Position numbers and translations under genes: made by a program
Assembly (NCBI GenBank): GCA_036835375.1
Contig: DAITMB010000022.1
Span: 1-50,255 of the forward strand
DNA: 50,255 nucleotides
Origin: JANQTF01 sp036835375
Lineage (GTDB): Bacteria; Bacteroidota; Bacteroidia; J057
Direction of reading: 5' to 3'
Shown: in pieces, positions 43,800-50,255 of the stretch
Numbering within the stretch: position 1 is the first letter of the stretch
Layout of the letters: each line of letters begins with the position of its first letter
Notes under the pieces: generated by a model
Database searches by the model: none
Seen by the model: only the letters and a program-made list of their open reading frames with translations
What the model was told of the DNA's origin: nothing

Positions 43800-46700
43800 T
43801 TAGCGAAGAACCACTCTTCGTCCACTGGTACCACGGCTGGTAGTCACTTGGATGAAGTAGATTCCAGATGCTTTTGCAGTAAGATTGAAGTTATGGTTGA
43901 CAACCAAGGCATTGCGCTCTTGGATGGCTTCGACCGCTTGGCCATTCATATTGAGGACTTCAATTCTGACATCTTCCGTGCGATCAAGCTCAAGATTTAC
44001 CGTGAACACACCATTGTTGGGATTCGGGAAAATCTTCATGCTAGTGATCCCACTGGCAAGCTCTTCAGCAATGGAGTTCACTCCACCTACAATCGCTGTA
44101 TCAACAGTCACGCAGCCATTAGCATCCGTTGCAGTGACCACATAGATACCTGCGTTGAGACCGAAGATGAAAGTTGAGCTACCAGTGAAGCCTCCGGGCC
44201 CTGTCCAAGTGTATTCAACCGGATCGGTGCCCCCTGTCGAAGCCGCAGTAGCAAATCCTGTGAAAGTAGGATTCAGTGCAGTGTTGGGACTGGTAGAGGT
44301 CGTCAAAAGCAACTCAGCAGGTTCAGTGATGGTGATGCTCGATTGCTTGGTACAGCCGTTCTCATCAGTCACCGTGAGGGTGTAGGTGCCAGCGGCTAGA
44401 TCGCTGATTCCAGGCGTTGTGATCCCGCCTTCCCATTCATAACTGAGCATCCCAGTGCCACCGAATGCCAAAGTAGTAGCACTGCCGTTGGTGTCACCAA
44501 AGCAGCTCACATTGGAAGTGGTGTTACTCACCGTGATGTCAGAAGGCTCGTCGATTGACACAGTGGTGATCACTTGACAGTTAAGGTCATCTGTTACGAT
44601 CAAAGTAGAAGTTCCAGCAGGCAGACCTGTTGCCACAGGGGTGGTCTCACCGTTGCTCCACAGATAGGAAGCGATGTTTGCCGTGCCTACGGGAGTTGCA
44701 GTGACGCCAGCCTTTCCATTTCCTTGCCCAAAGCAAGTGATGTTAACCACAGAATCCACTACCAGGGTAGGGGCATTTGCATCGTTGAGGATGATGGTCT
44801 GAACGTCTGAACAACCCACTGAGTCAGTGATCGTGACTTCGTAGATTCCTGCTCCTAAGTTGGAAGCAGTCGCGGTGGTCACGCTACCTGCTGCTGCATC
44901 CCATGAATAAGTGAAGGAGCCAAGTCCACCGGACGCTGCTACACTGATGCTTCCATCCGTCAGTCCGCAGCCAGGTGCTACGGGCGTCACGACATTAGAG
45001 AAAGGATTTTCTTTACAATTGTAGAAGAATTCTGCGTCGATCGTATAGTCAGCGTTATCGTAGGATACGTCGCTGAAGTACCAGAAAGACACAGGGTTGA
45101 GCAGGGTGGTATTAGGGCTCAAGTCCATGATCACCGTAGGGATGGTATGCGTCGTGCCGTTAGAAATGGCGACAGGGGATACCTTTGGCATGACGGCACG
45201 CGACACCCAGTTGGCATCGTTGCGGGTCCAGTTCACTACAGGACTCAACTTCATGTTGTCCACATCCAAGGATACAGTGATCTGATTAGGATTGCTGTTG
45301 TCGTTATCTCCAAAGTTCCCAGTGGTGTCGGACTCAGTCCATGAGAAGAATACTTTGCTTCCATCAACTGTCCTGGAAGCTTGCAACCAAGGGTCGGCAG
45401 TAGTTTGATCCGAGTCTCCCGTTCCAGCACCGAAAGTGCCGCGGAAGGTCGCCTGTGGAGAGAGGACGATGACGTTAGGATCACCGAAAGCATCTGGAGT
45501 GACATCCACTACAAACATCCGAAGCCCGGAAGAAATTGCATAGTTGCCTGGATTGGGGATTCCGCTTGGGCCTCTGTTGGAGGAGTTGGCTACAACCGTC
45601 AAGTAGTGGAAATTGCCGTGCTTATCTACGACCAGGTCATGGTCAAAGGAGGTGGTTGGCGTACCATTTCCAGCTGGAAGGGTATCTCCGGTTGCTGTGT
45701 CCACCACGATCCAAAAAGTTTTGAGCAGGTCTTTCAGTCCGTTAAAACTGCTCAGTTTTACTTCGAATGGATCTTCCCATGTCAAACCTCCATCCGTGGT
45801 ACGAATCATCACGGGTAGAAACACGGAGTCGCGGTCATTAATGTCGGCATTGATAGAGATGTATCCGGTCATCCCGTCAGGGCTAAATGCAATCAGCGGG
45901 GAAGTGCGAGCGGTAACTGAGTCAGTTCCGCCTTCGGGAAAATACCGTACATAGTCTAGGTCAAATATCTCGGCAACACTCCATGTCATCTTGCCAGTGG
46001 TGGCGTTATATACACCTTTGTTGGCAAACAAAGTGGTGCCGACGGTAGCCGCAGGGAAATCCCAAGCCAAGTACCAGTATTCTCCGGGCACACGCTCTGT
46101 CAAAGAGTAGTTGAAATACTGCTCGTTGTTTTGAAAGTAATAAGCCTCATCGGTCACCGCGATGGCGCCAGCAGGATTTTGTACCACACCGGCTACGATA
46201 CCATTCCAGCCAGTTCCTGCGGGCTCAAGCACTGGGCCGTTGTAAATGGCGATTAGGTCGGCAATCGCTGTGCTCGTTCCAGGCAAAGAAAGGAGCAAGC
46301 TGGGGTAGCGAGATTGCTGAGAATAGACAGGGTTAATGGGACCGATTCCGTAGCATCCGGCTGGCGTTGTTGATGCGTTGGAAATTCCAGCGTTACCAAC
46401 ATTCCAGTTATTGCCACCATCTGTAGAAAGCGTCATGCGATATAGGCCGTTCTCAGCCGTCTGGCCACCACAACTGTTGATGTTCTGGCGATAGATGAAT
46501 CCGACGGTGCCACCGCCTGCGGTTTGAACAGCAGTGACTTGGCTTTGCTCTCCTGTCACGAAAGTAAACGCATTGGAAGATTCTCCGATTTTGATGGCAG
46601 TCACAACGTCAGTGGTGACAGTGCCAACGGGAAGGTTAGTTCCGGGAGCAGTCACATTAGAAGGTGCCTGAGGGGTCTCCACGAGGCTGCGTTGAATGGG

Positions 46701-46802
46701 TTGAAGTTCCTGAGCTTTGTCAGCTGGGAACACACGCGACGACTGGGCCCAAAGTGGGAAAGAAGCCATCATCGCTACGATTAGCGTCAAAGTTTGTCTC
46801 AT
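43800..46802 (-). CDS. Large secreted SprB-repeat protein with T9SS sorting domain
   Basis: The 1000-residue product has a signal peptide (MRQTLTLIVAMMASFPLWAQ). Residues about 60-610 form an N-terminal region with several Asp-box-like turns (STDGGNNWNVG near 130, RTTDGGLTWEDP near 338), suggesting a sialidase-type beta-propeller used for binding. Four SprB-like repeats (about 612-915) follow, each with a C-x-x-x-x-G-S/K start and a GTYTLTVTDENGC-like end. Residues about 925-1000 are a type A sorting domain (MKIFPNPNNGVFTVNLEL, SGIYFIQV). The frame is open three codons further to a GTG; the ATG at 46802 is the better start. SprB relatives are adhesins for gliding; whether this cell glides is unknown. 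Confidence 0.9.
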   Translation of the reverse strand: MRQTLTLIVAMMASFPLWAQSSRVFPADKAQELQPIQRSLVETPQAPSNVTAPGTNLPVGTVTTDVVTAIKIGESSNAFTFVTGEQSQVTAVQTAGGGTVGFIYRQNINSCGGQTAENGLYRMTLSTDGGNNWNVGNAGISNASTTPAGCYGIGPINPVYSQQSRYPSLLLSLPGTSTAIADLIAIYNGPVLEPAGTGWNGIVAGVVQNPAGAIAVTDEAYYFQNNEQYFNYSLTERVPGEYWYLAWDFPAATVGTTLFANKGVYNATTGKMTWSVAEIFDLDYVRYFPEGGTDSVTARTSPLIAFSPDGMTGYISINADINDRDSVFLPVMIRTTDGGLTWEDPFEVKLSSFNGLKDLLKTFWIVVDTATGDTLPAGNGTPTTSFDHDLVVDKHGNFHYLTVVANSSNRGPSGIPNPGNYAISSGLRMFVVDVTPDAFGDPNVIVLSPQATFRGTFGAGTGDSDQTTADPWLQASRTVDGSKVFFSWTESDTTGNFGDNDNSNPNQITVSLDVDNMKLSPVVNWTRNDANWVSRAVMPKVSPVAISNGTTHTIPTVIMDLSPNTTLLNPVSFWYFSDVSYDNADYTIDAEFFYNCKENPFSNVVTPVAPGCGLTDGSISVAASGGLGSFTYSWDAAAGSVTTATASNLGAGIYEVTITDSVGCSDVQTIILNDANAPTLVVDSVVNITCFGQGNGKAGVTATPVGTANIASYLWSNGETTPVATGLPAGTSTLIVTDDLNCQVITTVSIDEPSDITVSNTTSNVSCFGDTNGSATTLAFGGTGMLSYEWEGGITTPGISDLAAGTYTLTVTDENGCTKQSSITITEPAELLLTTSTSPNTALNPTFTGFATAASTGGTDPVEYTWTGPGGFTGSSTFIFGLNAGIYVVTATDANGCVTVDTAIVGGVNSIAEELASGITSMKIFPNPNNGVFTVNLELDRTEDVRIEVLNMNGQAVEAIQERNALVVNHNFNLTAKASGIYFIQVTTSRGTSGRRVVLR

Positions 46803-47252
46803 AGGTCTCACCTGAGTTATTGAAAGAATGAAGGTTTTGGATTAGATACGAACTCCAAATTAGCGCATAAATCTCTTAAGATAAAAACAACCGGGCTTGT
46901 GCTCACCCTACCATTCCCAGGGGCCAGTAGTAAAAAAGTAGTGTTAAAAGGCTTCTGATCTTTACATTCTCCAGTGTAAATCAGCCATCGATTCGTCCTT
47001 GTCTATGCATTTGTTTCGTCTTCCTGGTGCTACCTCATGGAGAGAAAGTTTCCCCTTGTTCAACCATCGTCGTGCTGGGAGGGTCAGGGAAGCAGAAATT
47101 TTATGGTATAATTCAAAAATGAAAATATTTCTTGTTCTTTTTTGTCAGGATTAATATACAGCCAATGAGTTTTTTAAAGGTAAAGCAAAGTGGTGATTAT
47201 GGAATAACGATAAAAATTTGCTAATCTAAACTGACGAGGAGTGCGCTACTCA
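46803..47252. other. Divergent intergenic region upstream of the metY leader
   Basis: About 450 bases between the SprB-repeat gene and the metY promoter hold no protein-like open frame. The region is AT-rich, in contrast to the structured metY leader that follows. Confidence 0.45.
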
Positions 47253-47285
47253 TTTGGTTTTTAAATGAGAATCATTCTACCTTTG
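47253..47285 (+). promoter_or_regulatory. Bacteroidota sigma-A type promoter of the metY leader
   Basis: TTTG at 47253-47256 and TACCTTTG at 47278-47285 are separated by 21 bases, a full match to the -33 TTTG and -7 TAnnTTTG consensus. Transcription should start near 47292, some 24 bases before the riboswitch. The -33 element lies within a small CTCATTT/AAATGAG inverted repeat. Confidence 0.75.
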
Positions 47286-47315
47286 AGATGTGCCAAAAGC
47301 TACGCAGCTCAGGTA

Positions 47316-47422
47316 CTTTCTTTTATAGAGAACGAGGTGAGAGATCTGGCTCAGTGAACCTCTGGCAACCTTCCTCAGGAAACGGTGCCCCATCCAGCCC
47401 AATTGGGAACTATAACTTTAAG
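47316..47422 (+). promoter_or_regulatory. SAM-I (S-box) riboswitch aptamer
   Basis: The conserved core of the SAM-I family is present: GAGGTGAGAGATCTGGCTCA, then GTGAACCTCTGGCAACC and GGTGCCCCATCCAGCCC. P1 can form between TTATAG (47323-47328) and CTATAA (47410-47415). In P2, AGAG (47340-47343) pairs with CTCT (47360-47363), replacing the usual GGG/CCC, which is a compensatory change. P3 is ACC-TTCC/GGAA-GGT and P4 is CCC-AATT-GGG. CTGG (47346-47349) can form the pseudoknot with CCAG (47394-47397). SAM binding is expected to lower expression of metY. No classical terminator lies right after P1; the leader ORF starts there instead. Confidence 0.88.
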
Positions 47423-47423
47423 T

Positions 47424-47531
47424 ATGTTACTCATGCAGCGTCTATTTTCTCCTCAGGCACTTTCCCAACTTCAGTTTTTCACTTTAAGCGCGACGTCATC
47501 GGGCCCAGGCCTGTGTTGTTGTTGCTGTTGA
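47424..47531 (+). CDS. Polycysteine leader peptide upstream of metY
   Basis: A 35-codon frame begins with ATG at 47424 (a second in-frame ATG is at 47433) and ends with five cysteine codons, TGT TGT TGT TGC TGT, followed at once by TGA. The C-terminal residues are SATSSGPGLCCCCC. The frame starts within a few bases of the end of the SAM riboswitch and ends 271 bases before metY. Such runs are a mark of attenuator peptides: ribosomes pause at the Cys codons when charged tRNA-Cys is scarce. Polycysteine leaders that sense cysteine are known in mycobacteria. The coding call rests on the codon run and the position; no protein homology is claimed. Confidence 0.6.
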   Translation: MLLMQRLFSPQALSQLQFFTLSATSSGPGLCCCCC

Positions 47532-47802
47532 CCCAGCCATTTGAGTTGCTGGTGAATGGCAGAGCACGTTGCTTTCACCCCCTTCTTGAGTAGTGGCATG
47601 TGGGTCCCTGTCGGCTGTGGTGAAGCTACTGCTTGCGCGCAGTGCTTTTCCGCGAAGCAACAGACCAATCAAGCGCTACTTTGGTTACGATTTGGCCAGT
47701 AATTAATTTTTCAAGTTTTTTTGTTTGCCAGAATACCTTTTCTGTGCAATTCCTCCCCATCTCTCATTTTCTGTTCACCCACTTTATATCACTGTTTTTG
47801 TC
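47532..47802 (+). promoter_or_regulatory. Structured leader between polycysteine ORF and metY
   Basis: This 271-base leader can fold into several hairpins. GGTGAA (47551-47556) pairs with TTCACC (47574-47579), with AGCA/TGCT inside. TGCTTgCGCG (47630-47639) pairs with CGCGAAGCA (47651-47659) with one bulged G. In competition with this, AGCAACAG (47656-47663) is complementary to TTGTTGCT (47519-47526) within the Cys codons, counting one G-U pair. The last 100 bases are AT-rich with T runs (around 47705-47722) and lead to the metY ATG. The arrangement fits attenuation, but the switching is inference. Confidence 0.45.
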
Positions 47803-49128
47803 ATGAGTCAAAAGTATCGGTTCGAAACTCTCCAGCTACACGCAGGTCAGGAAGAAGTAGAAGGAACGACACGTTCACGTGCAGTCCCTATTTACCAGAC
47901 GACCTCCTACACATTTCGCGATAGCGACCACGCAGCGAAGCTTTTTGCCCTACAGGAATTCGGGAACATCTATACCCGGATCATGAATCCCACGACAGAT
48001 GTGTTCGAAAAACGCATTGCAGCCCTCGAAGGCGGGGTAGCAGCTGTCGCTACAGCATCCGGGCAATCTGCCCAGTTTCTCGCACTGAATAACATTGTTG
48101 AGGCAGGCCAAAACATTGTATCCAGCTCCCACCTCTACGGAGGAACCTACAACCAGTTCAAAGTCGCTTTCAAGCGATTGGGCATTGAAGTGCGTTTTGC
48201 CAATGGGGTGAATCCCGATTCGTTTGAGGCGCTGATCGATGAGAACACACGCGCGCTGTATGTCGAGACCATTGGAAATCCTGAATACAGTGTGCCTGAT
48301 TTTGAAGCAATCGCTAAGATTGGTCAGAAAAACGGTATTCCACTTGTGGTGGACAATACCTTTGGTGCTGGCGGCTACCTGGCACAACCAATCTTGCATG
48401 GCGCAAATGTGGTCATCCACTCTGCAACCAAGTGGATCGGTGGCCACGGGACCAGCATCGGAGGCGTGATCGTCGATGGGGGCAATTTCAACTATGGAAA
48501 CGGCAAGTTTCGCGCTTTCTCAGAGCCCTCCGAAGGGTATCATGGCTTGGTTTTCAACGATGTGTTTGGTCCTGGCAACCCACTCGGCCTCCCCAACATC
48601 GCTTTTGCGATTCGTGTGAGGGTAGAAGGGTTGCGCGATTTTGGCCCGGCATTGTCCCCTTTCAATGCATTTCAGTTGCTGCAAGGACTAGAGACGCTTT
48701 CTCTGCGTGTACAGCGAACAGCAGACAATGCTTTGGCGCTCGCCCAGTGGTTCAAGGCGCATCAGCAAGTCAAAGCAGTCAAATACGCTGGTCTGCCTGA
48801 TCATGCTTCCTACGAGCAGGCTCGCAAGTACCTCCGCAATGGATTTGGGGGCGTATTTTCGGTAGAGTTGGAAGGGACGCGCGAAAGCACGATTGAGTTT
48901 GTCAACAGCCTTCAACTCGTGAGCCATTTGGCCAACGTCGGAGATGCGAAAACCTTGATCATCCACCCCGCATCGACCACGCACCAGCAGCTCTCAGAGA
49001 CGGAGCAGCGGGCTGCCGGAGTGACTCCTACAGGATTGCGCATTTCTGTTGGCATTGAGCACATCGACGACTTGAAGGAGGACTTCCAGCAGGCATTTGT
49101 CAAGGTGCTCAATCCAGTACTGGCTTGA
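47803..49128 (+). CDS. metY: O-acetylhomoserine sulfhydrylase (aminocarboxypropyltransferase)
   Basis: The PLP enzyme joins O-acetylhomoserine and sulfide to give homocysteine, the direct route to methionine. The 441-residue length is typical. The start has FETLQLHAGQ, and the PLP site is built by IYTRIMNPTTDVFEKRIAAL, ATASGQSAQF and VVDNTFGAGGYL. The PLP lysine is Lys210 in HSATKWIGGHGT. The large C-terminal domain ends with the substrate carboxylate arginine region (GVTPTGLRISVGIEHIDDL). The frame is open to a TTG at 47725; the ATG at 47803 fits the family. It is preceded by the SAM riboswitch and the polycysteine leader and followed by a terminator, then osmC and metX. Confidence 0.96.
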   Translation: MSQKYRFETLQLHAGQEEVEGTTRSRAVPIYQTTSYTFRDSDHAAKLFALQEFGNIYTRIMNPTTDVFEKRIAALEGGVAAVATASGQSAQFLALNNIVEAGQNIVSSSHLYGGTYNQFKVAFKRLGIEVRFANGVNPDSFEALIDENTRALYVETIGNPEYSVPDFEAIAKIGQKNGIPLVVDNTFGAGGYLAQPILHGANVVIHSATKWIGGHGTSIGGVIVDGGNFNYGNGKFRAFSEPSEGYHGLVFNDVFGPGNPLGLPNIAFAIRVRVEGLRDFGPALSPFNAFQLLQGLETLSLRVQRTADNALALAQWFKAHQQVKAVKYAGLPDHASYEQARKYLRNGFGGVFSVELEGTRESTIEFVNSLQLVSHLANVGDAKTLIIHPASTTHQQLSETEQRAAGVTPTGLRISVGIEHIDDLKEDFQQAFVKVLNPVLA

Positions 49129-49250
49129 TCGGAGATTCGCCCCTTTTTGAACGGGTCCTGGCAATCACTTAAGTGCGTGATACCACAAACGGCGGATGAC
49201 GCGCCAGCACCCATTCGATGAGTTGATTGTTCTTTTGTCTTAAAAAAAGC

Positions 49251-49292
49251 GGGCGGCAAGCTCGACTGGACATCTACTTGCCGCCCTTTTTT
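49251..49292 (+). terminator. Intrinsic terminator after metY
   Basis: GGGCGGCAAG and CTTGCCGCCC form a perfect ten-base-pair stem around a 16-base loop, with seven A before and six T after it. It lies 122 bases after the metY stop and 28 bases before the OsmC gene, so the metY transcript probably ends here in part. Confidence 0.88.
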
Positions 49293-49320
49293 CTGTTTTT
49301 ACACTTCAAAGTTATAAAAA

Positions 49321-49776
49321 ATGAGCTTACTCACCTTCTCCATCCGGGGAAAAAGCGAAAATGCTACCAAGTTCGTTGCACAGGCGCGGCAGTTTGAAAT
49401 CGTTGTGGACGAACCTGCTTCCCTAGGAGGCGCCGACGAAGCGGCCAATCCTGTGGAATATCTCCTCGCCAGCTATGCAGGTTGCCTCAATGTAGTGGGT
49501 CATATTGTGGCCAAAGAGCAGGGCCTCGATCTCGGAGGGCTGGAAATCGACATTGAAGGAGACATTGATCCTTCGCGGTTTTTGGGGTTTTCTAACCTTG
49601 ACCGGGCAGGGTATCAAGCTCTCACCGTGCGGCTAAGTCCGGGAAAGCAACTGCCCAAAGGCAAGCTGGATACTTGGCTCCGCGAAGTGTCACACCGCTG
49701 CCCCGTGAGTGACAACCTTTCGAGCGAGACGCCAGTGGAGTTGTTTGTGAGCAAGGCTTCTTACGCAGCCGCTTGA
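49321..49776 (+). CDS. OsmC/Ohr family protein
   Basis: The 151-residue cytoplasmic protein has the two family cysteines: Cys55 in SYAGCLNVVGHIVAKEQG and Cys127 in HRCPVSDNLS. NPVEYLLASYAGC is the common signature of the long helix. OsmC/Ohr proteins reduce organic hydroperoxides with this thiol pair. The general-family branch to which it belongs (the OsmC-like rather than the Ohr proper) is not certain. It lies between metY and metX, after the metY terminator; a role with sulfur or lipoyl thiols is possible because its neighbours are sulfur genes, but this is inference. A hairpin follows at 49808. Confidence 0.9.
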   Translation: MSLLTFSIRGKSENATKFVAQARQFEIVVDEPASLGGADEAANPVEYLLASYAGCLNVVGHIVAKEQGLDLGGLEIDIEGDIDPSRFLGFSNLDRAGYQALTVRLSPGKQLPKGKLDTWLREVSHRCPVSDNLSSETPVELFVSKASYAAA

Positions 49777-49807
49777 AGCGGAACCTGAACTTTTCGTTTC
49801 AATTCTC

Positions 49808-49840
49808 AATGGCTGATGAGGGACCCCTCGTCAGCCATTT
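49808..49840 (+). terminator. Terminator-like hairpin after the OsmC gene
   Basis: AATGGCTGATGAGG and CCTCGTCAGCCATT pair over 14 bases with a single T-G pair around a four-base loop. Only three T follow before a G, so the T run is weak. It lies 32 bases after the stop codon. The rest of the 271-base spacer to metX shows only a small AGATCC/GGATCT hairpin (49969-49986). Confidence 0.7.
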
Positions 49841-50047
49841 GTGATTCTGATGCCGTCCACCCTTGAAAGTGGATCAATTGAATGGCTTTAGAAAGTTGAG
49901 TTAACCATTTCATAACTGCATCATCCCGACCGTTTTTTTGTTTTTGGGTAATATTTTTTTTGAGCTTTAGATCCTTTTCCGGATCTATTTTCCGAATCTG
50001 CCTTCCCAATCTACCTACTACGCCTAGCACAACAGTTGTGAATATCG

Positions 50048-50255
50048 ATGAGTGAAGCCTTGTACTTGCATCAAGCACCTTTTTTGCTGGAAAGCGGTGA
50101 TTGTCTGCCGGCGTTTCAGCTAGCCTACACCACCTTGGGTCGCCTCAATGCCCAACGAAACAATGTGGTTTGGATTTGCCATGCGCTCACGGCCAACAGT
50201 CATCCCGAAGAATGGTGGCCGGGTTTGGTAGGGGAGGGGAAGCTCTTCGATCCGA
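50048..50255 (+). CDS. metX: Homoserine O-acetyltransferase, N-terminal part (cut by window end)
   Basis: Only the first 69 codons are in the window. The start MSEALYLHQAPFLLESGDCL is followed by LPAFQLAYTTLGRLN and VVWICHALTANSHPEEWW, which match the beginning of the alpha/beta-hydrolase MetX family. The enzyme acetylates homoserine to O-acetylhomoserine, the substrate of MetY, encoded 0.9 kb upstream. The catalytic serine, aspartate and histidine lie beyond the window edge. MetX and the related serine acetyltransferase-like enzymes cannot be told apart fully from this part, but the context with metY supports MetX. Confidence 0.88.
   Translation, partial: MSEALYLHQAPFLLESGDCLPAFQLAYTTLGRLNAQRNNVVWICHALTANSHPEEWWPGLVGEGKLFDP

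Noticed and set aside
47288..47593. 101-codon plus-strand frame across the metY leader
   Set aside because: It runs through the SAM-I aptamer, whose structure constrains the bases, and has no protein-like composition. The polycysteine frame in another phase explains the region better.
47471..47668. 65-codon minus-strand frame with a glutamine run opposite the metY leader
   Set aside because: The glutamine run is the complement of the Cys codon run of the leader peptide (read in a shifted frame), so it is a by-product of that sequence.
49166..49175. Ten-base palindrome CACTTAAGTG after metY
   Set aside because: A single short palindrome in a spacer that also holds a clear terminator. Length and position do not raise it above chance.
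1..50255. CRISPR array, insertion sequence, prophage or toxin-antitoxin locus
   Set aside because: No regularly spaced repeats, transposase, integrase, phage structural gene or paired small toxin/antitoxin frames were recognised on either strand.

Overview
The window looks like a chromosomal segment of a marine or activated-sludge type Bacteroidota, most plausibly Saprospiria (a Lewinella- or Haliscomenobacter-like lineage; this placement is inference). The evidence is three secreted proteins ending in type IX secretion (Por) sorting domains, SprB-like repeats, DUF4294, DUF4212 and DUF4836 family proteins, a Bacteroidota-type sigma factor, and promoters of the TTTG-N19..21-TAnnTTTG kind with few Shine-Dalgarno sequences. 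A run of 100 Ns (39099-39198) marks a scaffold gap, so this is a draft assembly. I see no insertion sequence, phage, CRISPR array or rRNA.

Layout. 1-6134: terminator of an unseen gene, a lipoprotein glycosidase, an alkaline-ceramidase-like CREST membrane protein, and a convergent FG-GAP/carboxypeptidase-regulatory/OmpA protein. 6607-14520: a DUF4294 protein, tRNA-Asp(GTC) with a clear promoter and terminator, a small T9SS cargo protein, a CxxC protein followed by dxr (MEP isoprenoid pathway), a GH15 enzyme, and divergent aroQ and lysC. 15421-25680: a lytic transglycosylase-like protein, the three-gene proton-translocating transhydrogenase (pntAA-pntAB-pntB), a sigma factor with conserved cysteines, a quinone oxidoreductase, an L-type-lectin-like secreted protein, an AGCS amino-acid:sodium symporter and an M28 peptidase. 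26267-34322: an AcuI/YhdH-type oxidoreductase and a lipoprotein, a LysM protein, a CPBP protease, and cystathionine beta-synthase with a DUF4836 lipoprotein. 34485-43327: a sodium:solute symporter with its DUF4212 partner, a universal stress protein, a haem-binding protein, the gap, a rhomboid protease, a fused two-ATPase ABC protein and a ThuA/SprB/T9SS protein. 43800-46802: a 1000-residue SprB-repeat T9SS protein. 47253-50255: a sulfur amino acid region with metY, an OsmC protein and the start of metX.

The most interesting part is the leader of metY. A consensus-matching promoter (47253-47285) is followed by a SAM-I riboswitch aptamer (about 47316-47422). One or two bases after it begins a 35-codon open reading frame (47424-47531) that ends in five consecutive cysteine codons and a UGA stop. 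The next 270 bases can form several hairpins, two of which compete for the same bases as a pairing with the Cys codons. This reads as a two-input leader: S-adenosylmethionine sensed by RNA and cysteine (charged tRNA-Cys) sensed by translation of a polycysteine peptide, both in front of the enzyme that uses sulfide and O-acetylhomoserine. metX, which makes O-acetylhomoserine, lies 0.9 kb downstream; cystathionine beta-synthase and aspartate kinase, which belong to the same metabolism, are elsewhere in the window.
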